Below the pieces are notes generated by a model. It was not told where the DNA came from and ran no database searches. It saw nothing but the letters and a program-made list of their open reading frames with translations. A stretch of DNA of 64,000 nucleotides from an uncultured Lachnospiraceae bacterium (GTDB lineage Bacteria; Bacillota; Clostridia; Lachnospirales; Lachnospiraceae). Of this stretch, positions 35,401 through 43,907 are shown one piece after another. The position numbers and the translations under genes were made by a program. The stretch spans positions 1-64,000 of the forward strand of contig CAKRIL010000010.1 in the NCBI GenBank assembly GCA_934343915.1, in the 5' to 3' direction. How positions within the stretch are numbered: position 1 is the first letter of the stretch; each line of letters begins with the position of its first letter.

Positions 35401-36840
35401 CTATCCCAATCTGATTTTTGCCTTAATATAAGGGCCGCCATCCGATACCTTGACGAATTCCTTGTAGCCCTTGCCGCAGAAGCCGCTTCCGCGAAGTTCG
35501 AAGTTATCCGACACCATCGTAATGGACTTTAACAAATCAGGAACATATCCGGTAAGCACTATCGGTGAATATACCTTGCCGGTGAGTCTGCCATCCTTGA
35601 TTTCCCTTGCCATATTCACAAGGCACTGTATTCCCCAGTTCTTAGGATCCTCCATTCCGCTTGTTGCATTCTCAAGCAGGAAACCGTTCGAAATTGAAGC
35701 AATCATATCCTCAAGCTTGTCATGACCTGCCTCAAAATAAGTGTTGGTCATTCTGGTATATGCCTTCCTGCGATAGCTCTCTCTTCTTGAATTGCCCGTA
35801 GGCTCAGTTCCGAGCCTCATCGCAGCCATCGTATCTGAGATACCCTGCTTTAAAACACCGTTCTCTATCACAAGGGTATCCTTTGCCGGAACCCCGTCAT
35901 CATCAAAGAAGCAGCTTGCGACCTCGTCCCCGACAGCCGCACCATCATGCATATTTACAAGCGGTGACGCAACATACTCACCTACATACTTTTCAGCAAG
36001 TGCTCTCTTCTTGGCGAACATATCCATCTCAACGCCATGGCCGAATGCCTCATGTACGATCATTCCCGTAACCTCGGGTGTGCATATGCAGTCATACTCA
36101 CCCGGAACAATAGGCTCACTGTCAAGGAGTGCAACCGTCATCTCTACCGAATGCGGTATGGCAGCCTCAAGTTCATCAAGCACCTCCGCGCCTCCGAGAT
36201 TTGATGCACTTGTAAAGTAGCTCTTAACCTCATTGCCCTTCCTTGCTATGAACGACATGGCACAGTCAGTCCACATAACATTCTGCTCCATATCCTTATT
36301 AGCCGACAAAAAGAGCTTGGAATACTTCTGACAGCTCATTCTTGCACTGCAGTCAAGTATTCTCTCATCAGTCTTAAGGCCCTTCTGTCTCAAATCCGTG
36401 AGCTTGTCGATAACCTTCTGTGCTCCCATTGTGAACGGATTAACCTCATATTCCGTATTCTTAATGAACTGTGCAGGCTCATCCTTAAGCATTAGAAGCT
36501 TTGTCTTCTCAATCTTATCGGGCACGGCATTCTTAAGTGCCTCTATCTCACCTATTATCTTCTCAGCCTGTGTCTCAATATCCGCCTCAAGCTTATTAAA
36601 CGAATACTCAGCGTACTCACCCTGTGAATATGCCTTAATAACATATCCTCTGTTGCAAAGCATTCCAAAATCTCCGGTGTTGATACCGGATGCAGTTACG
36701 GAATATATCTTTGCCTCGGAATCCACCGCAAGTATGGATGCATACTCATACTTCTTAAGTAAAATTCCAAGCAGCTTCTTAAGTTCAGGCTTAGCCTTTC
36801 CCAAAAAAGCACTGCTTTCAACCGTTCTCTTATCTGCCAT
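35401..36840 (-). CDS. tldD: Metallopeptidase TldD
   Basis: 479 residues. VTGMIVHEAFGHGVEMDMF contains the HExxxH zinc motif, and GSGFCGKGYKEFVKVSDGGP near the end provides the conserved Cys/Gly-rich C-terminus. With TldE it forms a heterodimeric protease that cleaves unstructured peptides drawn into its interior; in E. coli it processes microcin B17. Located upstream of the SCIFF locus on the same strand, which makes the SCIFF leader a candidate substrate (inference). AAAGGAT precedes the ATG. Confidence 0.93.
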   Translation of the reverse strand: MADKRTVESSAFLGKAKPELKKLLGILLKKYEYASILAVDSEAKIYSVTASGINTGDFGMLCNRGYVIKAYSQGEYAEYSFNKLEADIETQAEKIIGEIEALKNAVPDKIEKTKLLMLKDEPAQFIKNTEYEVNPFTMGAQKVIDKLTDLRQKGLKTDERILDCSARMSCQKYSKLFLSANKDMEQNVMWTDCAMSFIARKGNEVKSYFTSASNLGGAEVLDELEAAIPHSVEMTVALLDSEPIVPGEYDCICTPEVTGMIVHEAFGHGVEMDMFAKKRALAEKYVGEYVASPLVNMHDGAAVGDEVASCFFDDDGVPAKDTLVIENGVLKQGISDTMAAMRLGTEPTGNSRRESYRRKAYTRMTNTYFEAGHDKLEDMIASISNGFLLENATSGMEDPKNWGIQCLVNMAREIKDGRLTGKVYSPIVLTGYVPDLLKSITMVSDNFELRGSGFCGKGYKEFVKVSDGGPYIKAKIRLG

Positions 36841-36903
36841 CTTGTATTATCCTTTCCAAAACCGCCGCCAGTACTTTGGCAGTCAATTATAACTACTTAA
36901 AAA

Positions 36904-36932
36904 TGGCAGCACGGCAAATCGCCGGGCTGCCA
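36904..36932 (-). terminator. Intrinsic terminator of the natAB-like operon
   Basis: TGGCAGC (36904-36910) pairs with GCTGCCA (36926-36932), with CGGC/GCCG pairing inside. On the minus strand TTTTT follows. It lies 62 bases after the ABC permease stop and before tldD. Confidence 0.8.
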
Positions 36933-36994
36933 CAAATATATTACTTCACATTACTATATTTGTCCAGTAGTTCTCTTTTCCTATAATATATTAT

Positions 36995-38215
36995 TTATGC
37001 ATTGAACATAACCTTCTCGCTGTTGAATGCCTTGGTCATCACTGCAACCATAATAACCGCATATGCATATGTGCTTATCGTGGTGGCAAGGAAGTTCGTC
37101 ATGGTAATCTCTCTTGTGAGAATGTCCTTGAATGCCATTGAGCTTCCGTATACCGGAATAAGATACTTATAGAACACGCCGTCGGCAGACGTATACATGG
37201 TAATCATTCCTGCCACAAGCACAAGAATATATACAGGTGAAATGTATGATGATGCTTCCTTGACATTCTTTGCAAACACTGCAACCAAGCATATAATTGA
37301 TACATATAACAGTACTACGCCAATCATAAGTACAATCATCTGTGCAATCTGCACACCCGTGAAATTGATTGACAATCCTTCAAGTGCCTCACCTCCGCCG
37401 ACTGTTCTTATAAGCACCGGAAGTGCCGCAAGCATCGCGATAATATATACCGCAGCTGACATTACTGCCAGTATGGACAGTGAAAATACCTTGCCGAGAA
37501 CTATCTGTTCACGCTTCACAGGTGAAAGCAGCATCGTCGCAAGAGTTCCTCTCTCCTTCTCACCTGCAATCATATCGACACCAAGCCCCATCGCCCCGGC
37601 AAATATAAGCATTGTTATAAAGTAAGGCAGCATCGTTCCAAGCATCTTTCCGACAGCCTTATCCTCGTCCTGAAGTTCAACATCACTTACCGAAAACATT
37701 TCAACGGCTGCATAATTGCCGAATCTGCTGCCAAGAAGCAGCTGCTTGTAGGCATCAAGATATGTCATATATATTTCTCTTGCCTCATTGGAATAATCCT
37801 CGGACGGATTATACGATAATTCAATGTCGGGAGTGCTTATGCTGTCAATATCATTCATTCCCACAGTGACCTGCTCATCAAACCCATCCGGGAACGTCAT
37901 AATAAGATCCGTTGAGGCATTATAGAGTCCTGACTCCGCCTCAGAAATCTTATCCATGTCAGTGCTCTCTAATACCGTATATCCCGATAATCCTGCCGAC
38001 TGTGCGAACATCCTGAAGCTGTCAGGCTCATTAACTACATACACAACAGGCTCATGTGCCTGAACATCATCAATCTGCCCCTTGATAAGCATTCCCATAA
38101 GTGAAAAAATACCGACAACAAGGATAACAGGCAGCACAAACAATGACATAATCATCTTCTTATCCTTGAATACTCTTCTGAGCTCCTTAGATACAATTGC
38201 TTTTATACCGTACAT
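36995..38215 (-). CDS. ABC transporter permease, NatB type
   Basis: 406 residues: an N-terminal span, a large extracytoplasmic domain to about residue 185, then about five to six C-terminal spans (ABC2 membrane family). GVDMIAGEKERGTLATMLLSPVKREQIVLGKV is the hallmark of NatB-like export permeases. With the adjacent ATPase it would form a Na+-or drug-type exporter; the substrate is not deducible. The ATG directly follows the TAA of the ATPase gene, so translation is coupled. Confidence 0.86.
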   Translation of the reverse strand: MYGIKAIVSKELRRVFKDKKMIMSLFVLPVILVVGIFSLMGMLIKGQIDDVQAHEPVVYVVNEPDSFRMFAQSAGLSGYTVLESTDMDKISEAESGLYNASTDLIMTFPDGFDEQVTVGMNDIDSISTPDIELSYNPSEDYSNEAREIYMTYLDAYKQLLLGSRFGNYAAVEMFSVSDVELQDEDKAVGKMLGTMLPYFITMLIFAGAMGLGVDMIAGEKERGTLATMLLSPVKREQIVLGKVFSLSILAVMSAAVYIIAMLAALPVLIRTVGGGEALEGLSINFTGVQIAQMIVLMIGVVLLYVSIICLVAVFAKNVKEASSYISPVYILVLVAGMITMYTSADGVFYKYLIPVYGSSMAFKDILTREITMTNFLATTISTYAYAVIMVAVMTKAFNSEKVMFNA

Positions 38216-38992
38216 TTATCTGTCCTCCTTATGATTAACTCTGTAAAGCTCAAAGAACGCATCCTCCAGATTATCCCTTCCGGTCTTTTCATATATATCC
38301 TGAAGAGTTCCCTCAGCCGTCTTCTTTCCATCTATTATAACTACAAGTCTGTCGCAGAGCTTCTCCGCCTCGGACATGATATGTGTGGATACAATCACAA
38401 GCTTTCCTCTCTTCTTAAGCTCAAGAAGGTAGTCCGTAACCGAACGAGCCGTAATAATATCAAGTCCGGATGTAGGCTCATCGAATATTACTATGTCGGG
38501 GTCATGCACAAGGCTCACCGCAATGGCTGCCTTCTGCTTCATTCCTGTCGAAAGCTCATCTATCTTCTTATCCTCAAACCCATCTATGCCAAAGTAGGAA
38601 AACAGCTCCTTCCTTCTCTCCTCAAGCTTATCCTCCGGCACCTGATGAAGCCTGCCGAAGAAATTGAACAGATACTTCGCTGAGAACTGCGGGTCAAGCT
38701 TAATCTCGTTGGTCAGAAAGCCGATGCTTGCTCTTACCTTCTCCGGTTCCTTAACCGTGTCATAGCCATCTACAACGACAGTACCCTCTGTCGGCTTGAG
38801 CAGTGTTGCAATACATCTGAGTGTCGTGGTCTTGCCGGCACCGTTAGGTCCAAGCAGGCCTACTATCTCACCCTTATCCGCCTCGAACGATACACCATCA
38901 ACCGCAGTCTTCGTGCTGTTCCTGGTCTTGAGCTTCTTCATCTGATTGGACGAGAGCTTATAAATCTTAGTCAGGTTCTTAATCTCTATCAT
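38216..38992 (-). CDS. ABC transporter ATP-binding protein, NatA type
   Basis: 258 residues from the chosen start. Walker A GLLGPNGAGKTTTLR, signature LSTGMKQK, Walker B DIVIFDEPTSGLD and the His-loop STHIM are intact. It energises the NatB-like permease encoded immediately downstream. A longer frame opens at 39067, but TGGAGGATTAAT precedes the ATG at 38992 and the family homology begins there. Confidence 0.9.
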   Translation of the reverse strand: MIEIKNLTKIYKLSSNQMKKLKTRNSTKTAVDGVSFEADKGEIVGLLGPNGAGKTTTLRCIATLLKPTEGTVVVDGYDTVKEPEKVRASIGFLTNEIKLDPQFSAKYLFNFFGRLHQVPEDKLEERRKELFSYFGIDGFEDKKIDELSTGMKQKAAIAVSLVHDPDIVIFDEPTSGLDIITARSVTDYLLELKKRGKLVIVSTHIMSEAEKLCDRLVVIIDGKKTAEGTLQDIYEKTGRDNLEDAFFELYRVNHKEDR

Positions 38993-39109
38993 ATTAATCC
39001 TCCATCTCATATTCTTAAAAGTGTTCTGAACAACACTCCTCTTCACTACAATCCCATTATATATCACAGTAGCAAAATGTCAAGTATTTTTTACATAATG
39101 TAATTTGAA

Positions 39110-39152
39110 AAAGCAGAGGTATCTCTGCTTTATACAGCAATACCTCTGCTTT
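39110..39152 (-). terminator. Hairpin terminator after the Cache chemoreceptor gene
   Basis: AAAGCAGAGGTAT (39110-39122) pairs perfectly with ATACCTCTGCTTT (39140-39152). On the minus strand TTTTTC includes the end of the stem; T-rich tails occur on both strands, so it may work in both directions. It lies five bases after the chemoreceptor stop. Confidence 0.78.
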
Positions 39153-39157
39153 TATAC

Positions 39158-40858
39158 TCACTCTATAATAAAATTCTTCATTCTGTCCTCAAGATCCTGG
39201 GCAATTCCCTTAAGCTGTACAGCATCATTTGCAATACCCTCAACAGTACCCATAGCCATCGTTGTAGATGCACTGGTCTCCTCTGTGGATGCAGCGTTCT
39301 CCTGCGATACGGAAGAAAGATTCTGAATGACATCGACAACCTTTTCCTTTGACTTGTCCATATTCTGAACGCTCGATGCGATACTGTCTATTCTGTCTGT
39401 AAGACCTATGATTCCCTTGATTACCTGATTCAATATATCGGCAGTCTTTTTCATATCCTCGGACTGCTTGTTGACTATTCTGCTCACAGCATCCGTCTTC
39501 TCAACTGTCTCATTCGACTTAGTCTCAAGATCATGTATGATGTCCTGTATATCTGCCGCAGATGATGTGGTCTGCTCAGCAAGCTGCTTGATGTTCTCGG
39601 CAACAACCGCAAAGCCTCTCCCGGCATCACCGGCTCTTGCTGCCTCGATTGATGCATTGAGTGAAAGAAGGTTGGTCTGGCTTGCAATCTCGGTGATAAG
39701 ATTTACAACCTCGGCAATCTTCTCTGCCGCTTTATTGGCATCATGTGTCTTGTCGCTCACAACTCCGATATGTTCAACCATCTCATGCTGTCCGTCAATA
39801 AGCTGCTTTAAGATATTCTCAGCATTCTCGCCGAGTGACTTCATATTATCGGCATCACTTGCAAGTGCCTCCGTATTATCATTTACCCTGTCTATCATGT
39901 TGCCGATCTCGATTACGCTCTCCGAAGCGCTCTGCGTCTCCTGTGCAAGCATCGTCGCACCGTTAGCCATCTCATCAACGGCTCTGTCGGTATCCTTCAT
40001 GTTCGTCATGGTATTGGCAGCCGACTCGCTTAAGCTGTCCGACTGGTTAAAAAGATTCTTACTCTGAACCTTTAAGTCCGCAACTACTCCCGTGAGCTCG
40101 CCTCTTAACTTCAGCACGGCATTCATTATATTGCCAATCTCATCCTTAAGCTTGAAATAACGCTGCTCCTTGTTATCATTGCTTGCACGGAAATCAAGCT
40201 CTGCAAGCTTGTCAACCGAACCTGCAACATATGTAAGCGGTGATATCATCCTGCTTATAAAGAATGCCATTGCCGCAATCGCAATTATTCCGATAATTAT
40301 TGTGATAATCGTCACATCAGTGATAAGCTTGTACGAATCCGCCATGACATCGCTGTCGTCCGCTGATACTACAAGAATGAAGCTTCCTGCTGCACCCGTG
40401 TAGCAGGAAGCATACTTCGTGCTCCCGTTAAAAACATACTGAACCACACCCGTATCATGCCTTACACCCGCCTTTAAGTCCTGTACATATGACTTAACCA
40501 CGGAATTCTCCACAGTCTTTCCTATCTTATCGCTTGTAGGATGGTAGAGCATTGTTCCGTCTGCATCAACCATATATGCATATGATGATGAGACACCCTC
40601 AATTCCCACACCTGCAAGAATAGTCTGAAGCACCATCGGGTCAAAAGCCTTGTCCTCTCCCAAATCGGCAATAATATTGTCCACCTGTCGTCCATATGCC
40701 AAAGCTATATCGTTCATGTAATTCCATACGACCTTCTTATAGCTTGCTCTCGACTGATGAATTGAATAAAAATTAATTAATCCTCCCATCATAACACATA
40801 TTACCAGTGTCATCATAGTCAATCTGAACTTGATTGAATGATAAAATTTCATCTTCAT
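39158..40858 (-). CDS. Methyl-accepting chemotaxis protein with Cache sensor
   Basis: 566 residues. Membrane spans at about 12-30 and 182-203 enclose a Cache-type sensor containing [22 protein letters not shown], the typical Cache strand and loop. HAMP follows, then the signalling domain with tip [20 protein letters not shown]. Couples an extracellular small molecule to flagellar control through CheA/CheW. It stands alone with its own promoter and terminator. The ligand is unknown; Cache domains of this type bind amino or organic acids in other bacteria. Confidence 0.93.
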   Translation of the reverse strand: MKMKFYHSIKFRLTMMTLVICVMMGGLINFYSIHQSRASYKKVVWNYMNDIALAYGRQVDNIIADLGEDKAFDPMVLQTILAGVGIEGVSSSYAYMVDADGTMLYHPTSDKIGKTVENSVVKSYVQDLKAGVRHDTGVVQYVFNGSTKYASCYTGAAGSFILVVSADDSDVMADSYKLITDVTIITIIIGIIAIAAMAFFISRMISPLTYVAGSVDKLAELDFRASNDNKEQRYFKLKDEIGNIMNAVLKLRGELTGVVADLKVQSKNLFNQSDSLSESAANTMTNMKDTDRAVDEMANGATMLAQETQSASESVIEIGNMIDRVNDNTEALASDADNMKSLGENAENILKQLIDGQHEMVEHIGVVSDKTHDANKAAEKIAEVVNLITEIASQTNLLSLNASIEAARAGDAGRGFAVVAENIKQLAEQTTSSAADIQDIIHDLETKSNETVEKTDAVSRIVNKQSEDMKKTADILNQVIKGIIGLTDRIDSIASSVQNMDKSKEKVVDVIQNLSSVSQENAASTEETSASTTMAMGTVEGIANDAVQLKGIAQDLEDRMKNFIIE

Positions 40859-40941
40859 AGTGAAATTTCCTCCTGCACATACTTTTTACATAACGGCATT
40901 TATAGATATGAATCTTCCATAAACAGCCCCTTCATGGCTGA

Positions 40942-40970
40942 ATTTTAACACCATGCATATACAGCGTCAA
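40942..40970 (-). promoter_or_regulatory. Predicted promoter of the Cache chemoreceptor
   Basis: On the minus strand, -35 TTGACG (40965-40970) and -10 TAAAAT (40942-40947) with 17-base spacing, about 85 bases upstream of the ATG. The leader contains a small CAGCC/GGCTG hairpin (40924-40940). It looks like a housekeeping promoter, not the motility sigma type. Confidence 0.6.
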
Positions 40971-41015
40971 TAAATATTTTTTTGATTAAAAAAGCCTCCA
41001 AAAGTAAGTCGCCAC

Positions 41016-41085
41016 TAACTCCTGTAAGTTAATATTGTTTTAAAGTGATAAAATGATAGCATTGTTGAAAAATATGTGCTATAAT
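41016..41085 (+). promoter_or_regulatory. Promoter and candidate operator of the dtxR-ABC operon
   Basis: An extended -10 (TGC-TATAAT, 41077-41085) lies 31 bases before the start codon; no good -35 is present. About 46 bases further upstream TAACT-CCTGTA-AGTTA (41016-41031) forms a perfect five-base dyad with six-base spacer, the same spacing as the feo dyads. It could be an autoregulatory site of the DtxR-type protein. Confidence 0.5.
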
Positions 41086-41116
41086 AAATATATCTATACG
41101 TGAAAAGAGGTTTATC

Positions 41117-41491
41117 ATGACTAATACGAACGAATCTGCTGAAAATTATCTTGAAACAATATTGGTTCTTAGCAAAAAGCTTCCCGTAGTGCGTGCAGTT
41201 GATATTTCCAATGAGCTCGGCTTTAAGAAGTCCAGCGTCAGCATTGCGATGAAGAATCTTCGTCTTAAGAATCAGATTACCGTAACCGATTCCGGCTTCA
41301 TATATCTCACCGACGAGGGACGGGCTATCGCTGAGATGATATATGAGCGTCATGAGCTTTTATCATCATGGCTTGTAACACTTGGTGTTAATCCTGAGAT
41401 TGCCGCCGAGGACGCATGTAAGATTGAGCACGTTATAAGCCCTGAGAGCTTCGATGCCATCAAGCGTCATGTTCATGGGGCGGGGGCTTAA
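41117..41491 (+). CDS. DtxR-family metal-dependent transcriptional regulator
   Basis: 124 residues. The N-terminal winged helix (SAENYLETILVLSKKLPVVRAVDISNELGFKKSSVSIAMKNL) is followed by the metal-binding/dimerisation part. MIYERHELLSSWL and DACKIEHVIS carry the ligands; the CxxEH pattern is that of DtxR/IdeR, where MntR has Glu in place of Cys, so Fe(II) sensing is somewhat favoured. It lacks the SH3-like third domain of DtxR. GAGG precedes the ATG. It is the first gene of an operon with an ABC importer, four bases apart, so it probably controls that importer. Confidence 0.87.
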   Translation: MTNTNESAENYLETILVLSKKLPVVRAVDISNELGFKKSSVSIAMKNLRLKNQITVTDSGFIYLTDEGRAIAEMIYERHELLSSWLVTLGVNPEIAAEDACKIEHVISPESFDAIKRHVHGAGA

Positions 41492-41495
41492 TACC

Positions 41496-42482
41496 ATGAA
41501 GAAGAATATTTTACGCTTCGCAGGTGCAGCCCTTATACTCACAATGTGTACAGGACTTTTTTCAGGGTGCTCCAAAAAGCCTGAGGTCAAGACAGATATC
41601 AACATAGCCGTGATGGCAGGCCCTACCGCAATAGGACTTGTGAAGGTTATGAATGACAACGAGCAGGGAAAGGCAGCGAACAACTATAACTTTCAGGTAT
41701 ATGGTGAGGCTACCGGGATTTCAACCGGGCTTATCAAAGGCGAGCTTGATGTCGCCTGTGTTCCGTGCAACCTTGCAAGCGTTCTCTATAATAAGACTGA
41801 GGGCAATATAATCGTCGCAGCCATCAACACTCTCGGCGTTCTGTATATCGTTGAGACAGGTGACAGCATACATTCCGTATCCGACCTTGCTGGAAAGACC
41901 ATATACACAACAGGTCAGGGAACCACTCCCGAATACACACTGCGCTATATTCTCTCCGGCAACGGACTTGACCCTGACAATGATGTCACAATAGAGTTCA
42001 AAAGTGAAGCCGCCGAGGTTGTCAGTGCTCTTTCCGAAAACCCTGATGCCATCGCAATGCTTCCGCAGCCTTATGTGACCGTCGCAATGAACAACAACGA
42101 CAAGCTCCATATTGCACTTGATGTCACTGAGGAATGGGAGCATATTGACAGCGGCACAACCGTAGTAACGGGTGTTGTCGTGGCACGAAAGGACTGGGTG
42201 GACAGCCACACTGATGCATTCAATGCATTTCTTGACGAATACCCTGCTTCCGCTGCATATACCAACGACAATATTGATTCCGCAGCCGAGCTTATCGAGC
42301 ACTTCGGAATCTTTAAGGCAGCCATTGCCAAGAAGGCTATTCCATACTGCAACGTCACCTTTATATCGGGAACAGATATGAAGTCCAAGGTATCCGCTTA
42401 CCTCTCTGCTCTGTATGAACAGAATCCGGCAGCCGTGGGCGGCAGTCTCCCTGATGACAGCTTCTACTATATGGTAAAATAA
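41496..42482 (+). CDS. ABC transporter substrate-binding lipoprotein, NMT1/THI5-like
   Basis: 328 residues from the ATG at 41496. The signal peptide LILTMCTGLFSGC ends in a lipobox with the Cys at about residue 23, so it is a lipid-anchored extracytoplasmic receptor. TAIGLVKVMNDN, ...GLIKGELDVACVPCNLA and GKTIYTTGQGTTPEYTLRYIL are typical of the NitT/TauT/ThiY-like binding proteins. The substrate is unknown; co-occurrence with a DtxR-type regulator hints at a metal or metal-ligand complex. A frame starting at 41454 would overlap the regulator and lacks a signal peptide start. Confidence 0.85.
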   Translation: MKKNILRFAGAALILTMCTGLFSGCSKKPEVKTDINIAVMAGPTAIGLVKVMNDNEQGKAANNYNFQVYGEATGISTGLIKGELDVACVPCNLASVLYNKTEGNIIVAAINTLGVLYIVETGDSIHSVSDLAGKTIYTTGQGTTPEYTLRYILSGNGLDPDNDVTIEFKSEAAEVVSALSENPDAIAMLPQPYVTVAMNNNDKLHIALDVTEEWEHIDSGTTVVTGVVVARKDWVDSHTDAFNAFLDEYPASAAYTNDNIDSAAELIEHFGIFKAAIAKKAIPYCNVTFISGTDMKSKVSAYLSALYEQNPAAVGGSLPDDSFYYMVK

Positions 42483-42504
42483 TTATATCACCTTTGGAGA
42501 CAGC

Positions 42505-43296
42505 ATGAAGAAGGTTATACCTCACAGAGTACACACAACAACCGAACATAATAAGCACGCGCTCACAAAGGTAGCCTCCGTCATATTCTGGCTTGCCATG
42601 TGGGCTGCTGCCGCCAGGATAATCGACCGGGAACTTTTTCTTCCCGGTCCTCTTTCGGTTATGGCAGCCTTATCAAAGCTTGTATCAGCGGGCAGCTATT
42701 GGCTTGCGATAGGCAATTCCATGCTCAACATCATATCGGGCTATCTGCTTGCCATTCTTATCGGACTTTTCCTCGCCGTAATCTCATACCGCGTAAGCGC
42801 AGCATGTTACTTTATCTCGCTGCCCCTGCGCATAATAAGAACAATCCCCGTTGCATCCTTTATTATACTTGCATTGCTGTGGATATCCTCGTGCAGACTG
42901 GCACTTCTCATCTCATTTCTCATGGTTATACCCATCGTGTATGAGAATGTTCTTGAAGGTCTTAACAACACTGACCCTGAGCTTCTTGAGATGGCTTACA
43001 TAGCGAAAATGCCTTTTATGAAAAAAATAAGGCTCATATATATTCCACAGCTTATGCCATACATGTTTACCGCACTCTCAACAGGTGCGGGGCTCGCATG
43101 GAAATCAGGAGTTGCCGCCGAGGTTATCGGAATAAGCCGCAACACCATAGGCAACCGACTATACCAGTCCAAAATATATCTCGACACTCCTGAGCTCTTT
43201 GCATGGACACTCACGATAATAATTATAAGTCTCATATTTGAAAACAGCATTAAAGCACTCACAAAGAAGCTTCAAGACGGAGGCAGCCTGAAATGA
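42505..43296 (+). CDS. ABC transporter permease (NitT/TauT type)
   Basis: 263 residues, about six membrane segments. The EAA loop motif is at NTDPELLEMAYIAKMPFMKKIRLIYIPQLMPYM, and the preceding RTIPVASFIILALLWISS is typical of this permease family. It would form a homodimeric channel receiving substrate from the lipoprotein encoded upstream. GGAGA precedes the ATG; its stop overlaps the ATPase start (ATGA). Confidence 0.88.
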   Translation: MKKVIPHRVHTTTEHNKHALTKVASVIFWLAMWAAAARIIDRELFLPGPLSVMAALSKLVSAGSYWLAIGNSMLNIISGYLLAILIGLFLAVISYRVSAACYFISLPLRIIRTIPVASFIILALLWISSCRLALLISFLMVIPIVYENVLEGLNNTDPELLEMAYIAKMPFMKKIRLIYIPQLMPYMFTALSTGAGLAWKSGVAAEVIGISRNTIGNRLYQSKIYLDTPELFAWTLTIIIISLIFENSIKALTKKLQDGGSLK

Positions 43297-43904
43297 TTCT
43301 TGATTTATCCCATGTATGTAAAACCTACAACGGCAGTTCAGTTATAGACGACCTCTCGTTCTCGCTTGATGCCCGTGAACGAACAGCAATTCTTGGTGCC
43401 TCAGGTCAGGGAAAGACAACCCTTTTAAAGCTTATTCTCGGACTGACTGCCGCAGACAGCGGCAATATACTTGTCTGCGAAGATCTTCACAGACTTGCCG
43501 TATTTCAGGAGGACAGACTTCTCATGAGCTTCAACGCATTGGATAACCTCAATGTCTACCCATATCCGTTTATGGAGAATGAGGCTCTCTCACTGCTCTC
43601 CCACCTTAAGCTCACTGATGCGGCACATGAAAAAAAGCCCGCCCGTGAGTACAGCGGCGGCATGAAAAGACGGCTTGCAATAGCAAGAGCGCTCTACGGC
43701 TGTATCAGGGTACACACATCCTTTCCCGATGCCCCGCTGCTTTTAGTTATGGATGAGCCATTTAAGGGCTTAGACCCTGACTTAAAGGCTCAGGTAATCA
43801 GCACGACAGATGAGGTTCTGAATGCAGCTGCGGCAGCACTTTTACTGGTAACGCATGACGAAAAAGAAGCCGCAGCACTGAACTGCGGCTTCCTTAAGCT
43901 GTGA
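43293..43904 (+). CDS. ABC transporter ATP-binding protein (short)
   Basis: 203 residues, shorter than the usual ~240-260. Walker A LGASGQGKTTLLKLILG, Q-loop FQEDRLL, signature EYSGGMKRRLAIARAL, Walker B LLLVMDEPFKGLD and H-loop VTHDEKEA are all present, so it should be active; the C-terminal ~40 residues of longer relatives are missing. Translationally coupled to the permease. A terminator hairpin for the opposing gene is embedded in its last codons. Confidence 0.88.
   Translation: MILDLSHVCKTYNGSSVIDDLSFSLDARERTAILGASGQGKTTLLKLILGLTAADSGNILVCEDLHRLAVFQEDRLLMSFNALDNLNVYPYPFMENEALSLLSHLKLTDAAHEKKPAREYSGGMKRRLAIARALYGCIRVHTSFPDAPLLLVMDEPFKGLDPDLKAQVISTTDEVLNAAAAALLLVTHDEKEAAALNCGFLKL
43866..43892 (-). 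terminator. Terminator embedded in the end of the opposing ATPase gene
   Basis: GAAGCCGCAG (43866-43875) pairs perfectly with CTGCGGCTTC (43883-43892), loop of seven bases. On the minus strand TTTTT follows, so it can end transcription of the beta-CASP gene, whose stop is only 16 bases away. It lies wholly inside the coding region of the ABC ATPase on the plus strand. Confidence 0.75.
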
Positions 43905-43907
43905 ACA

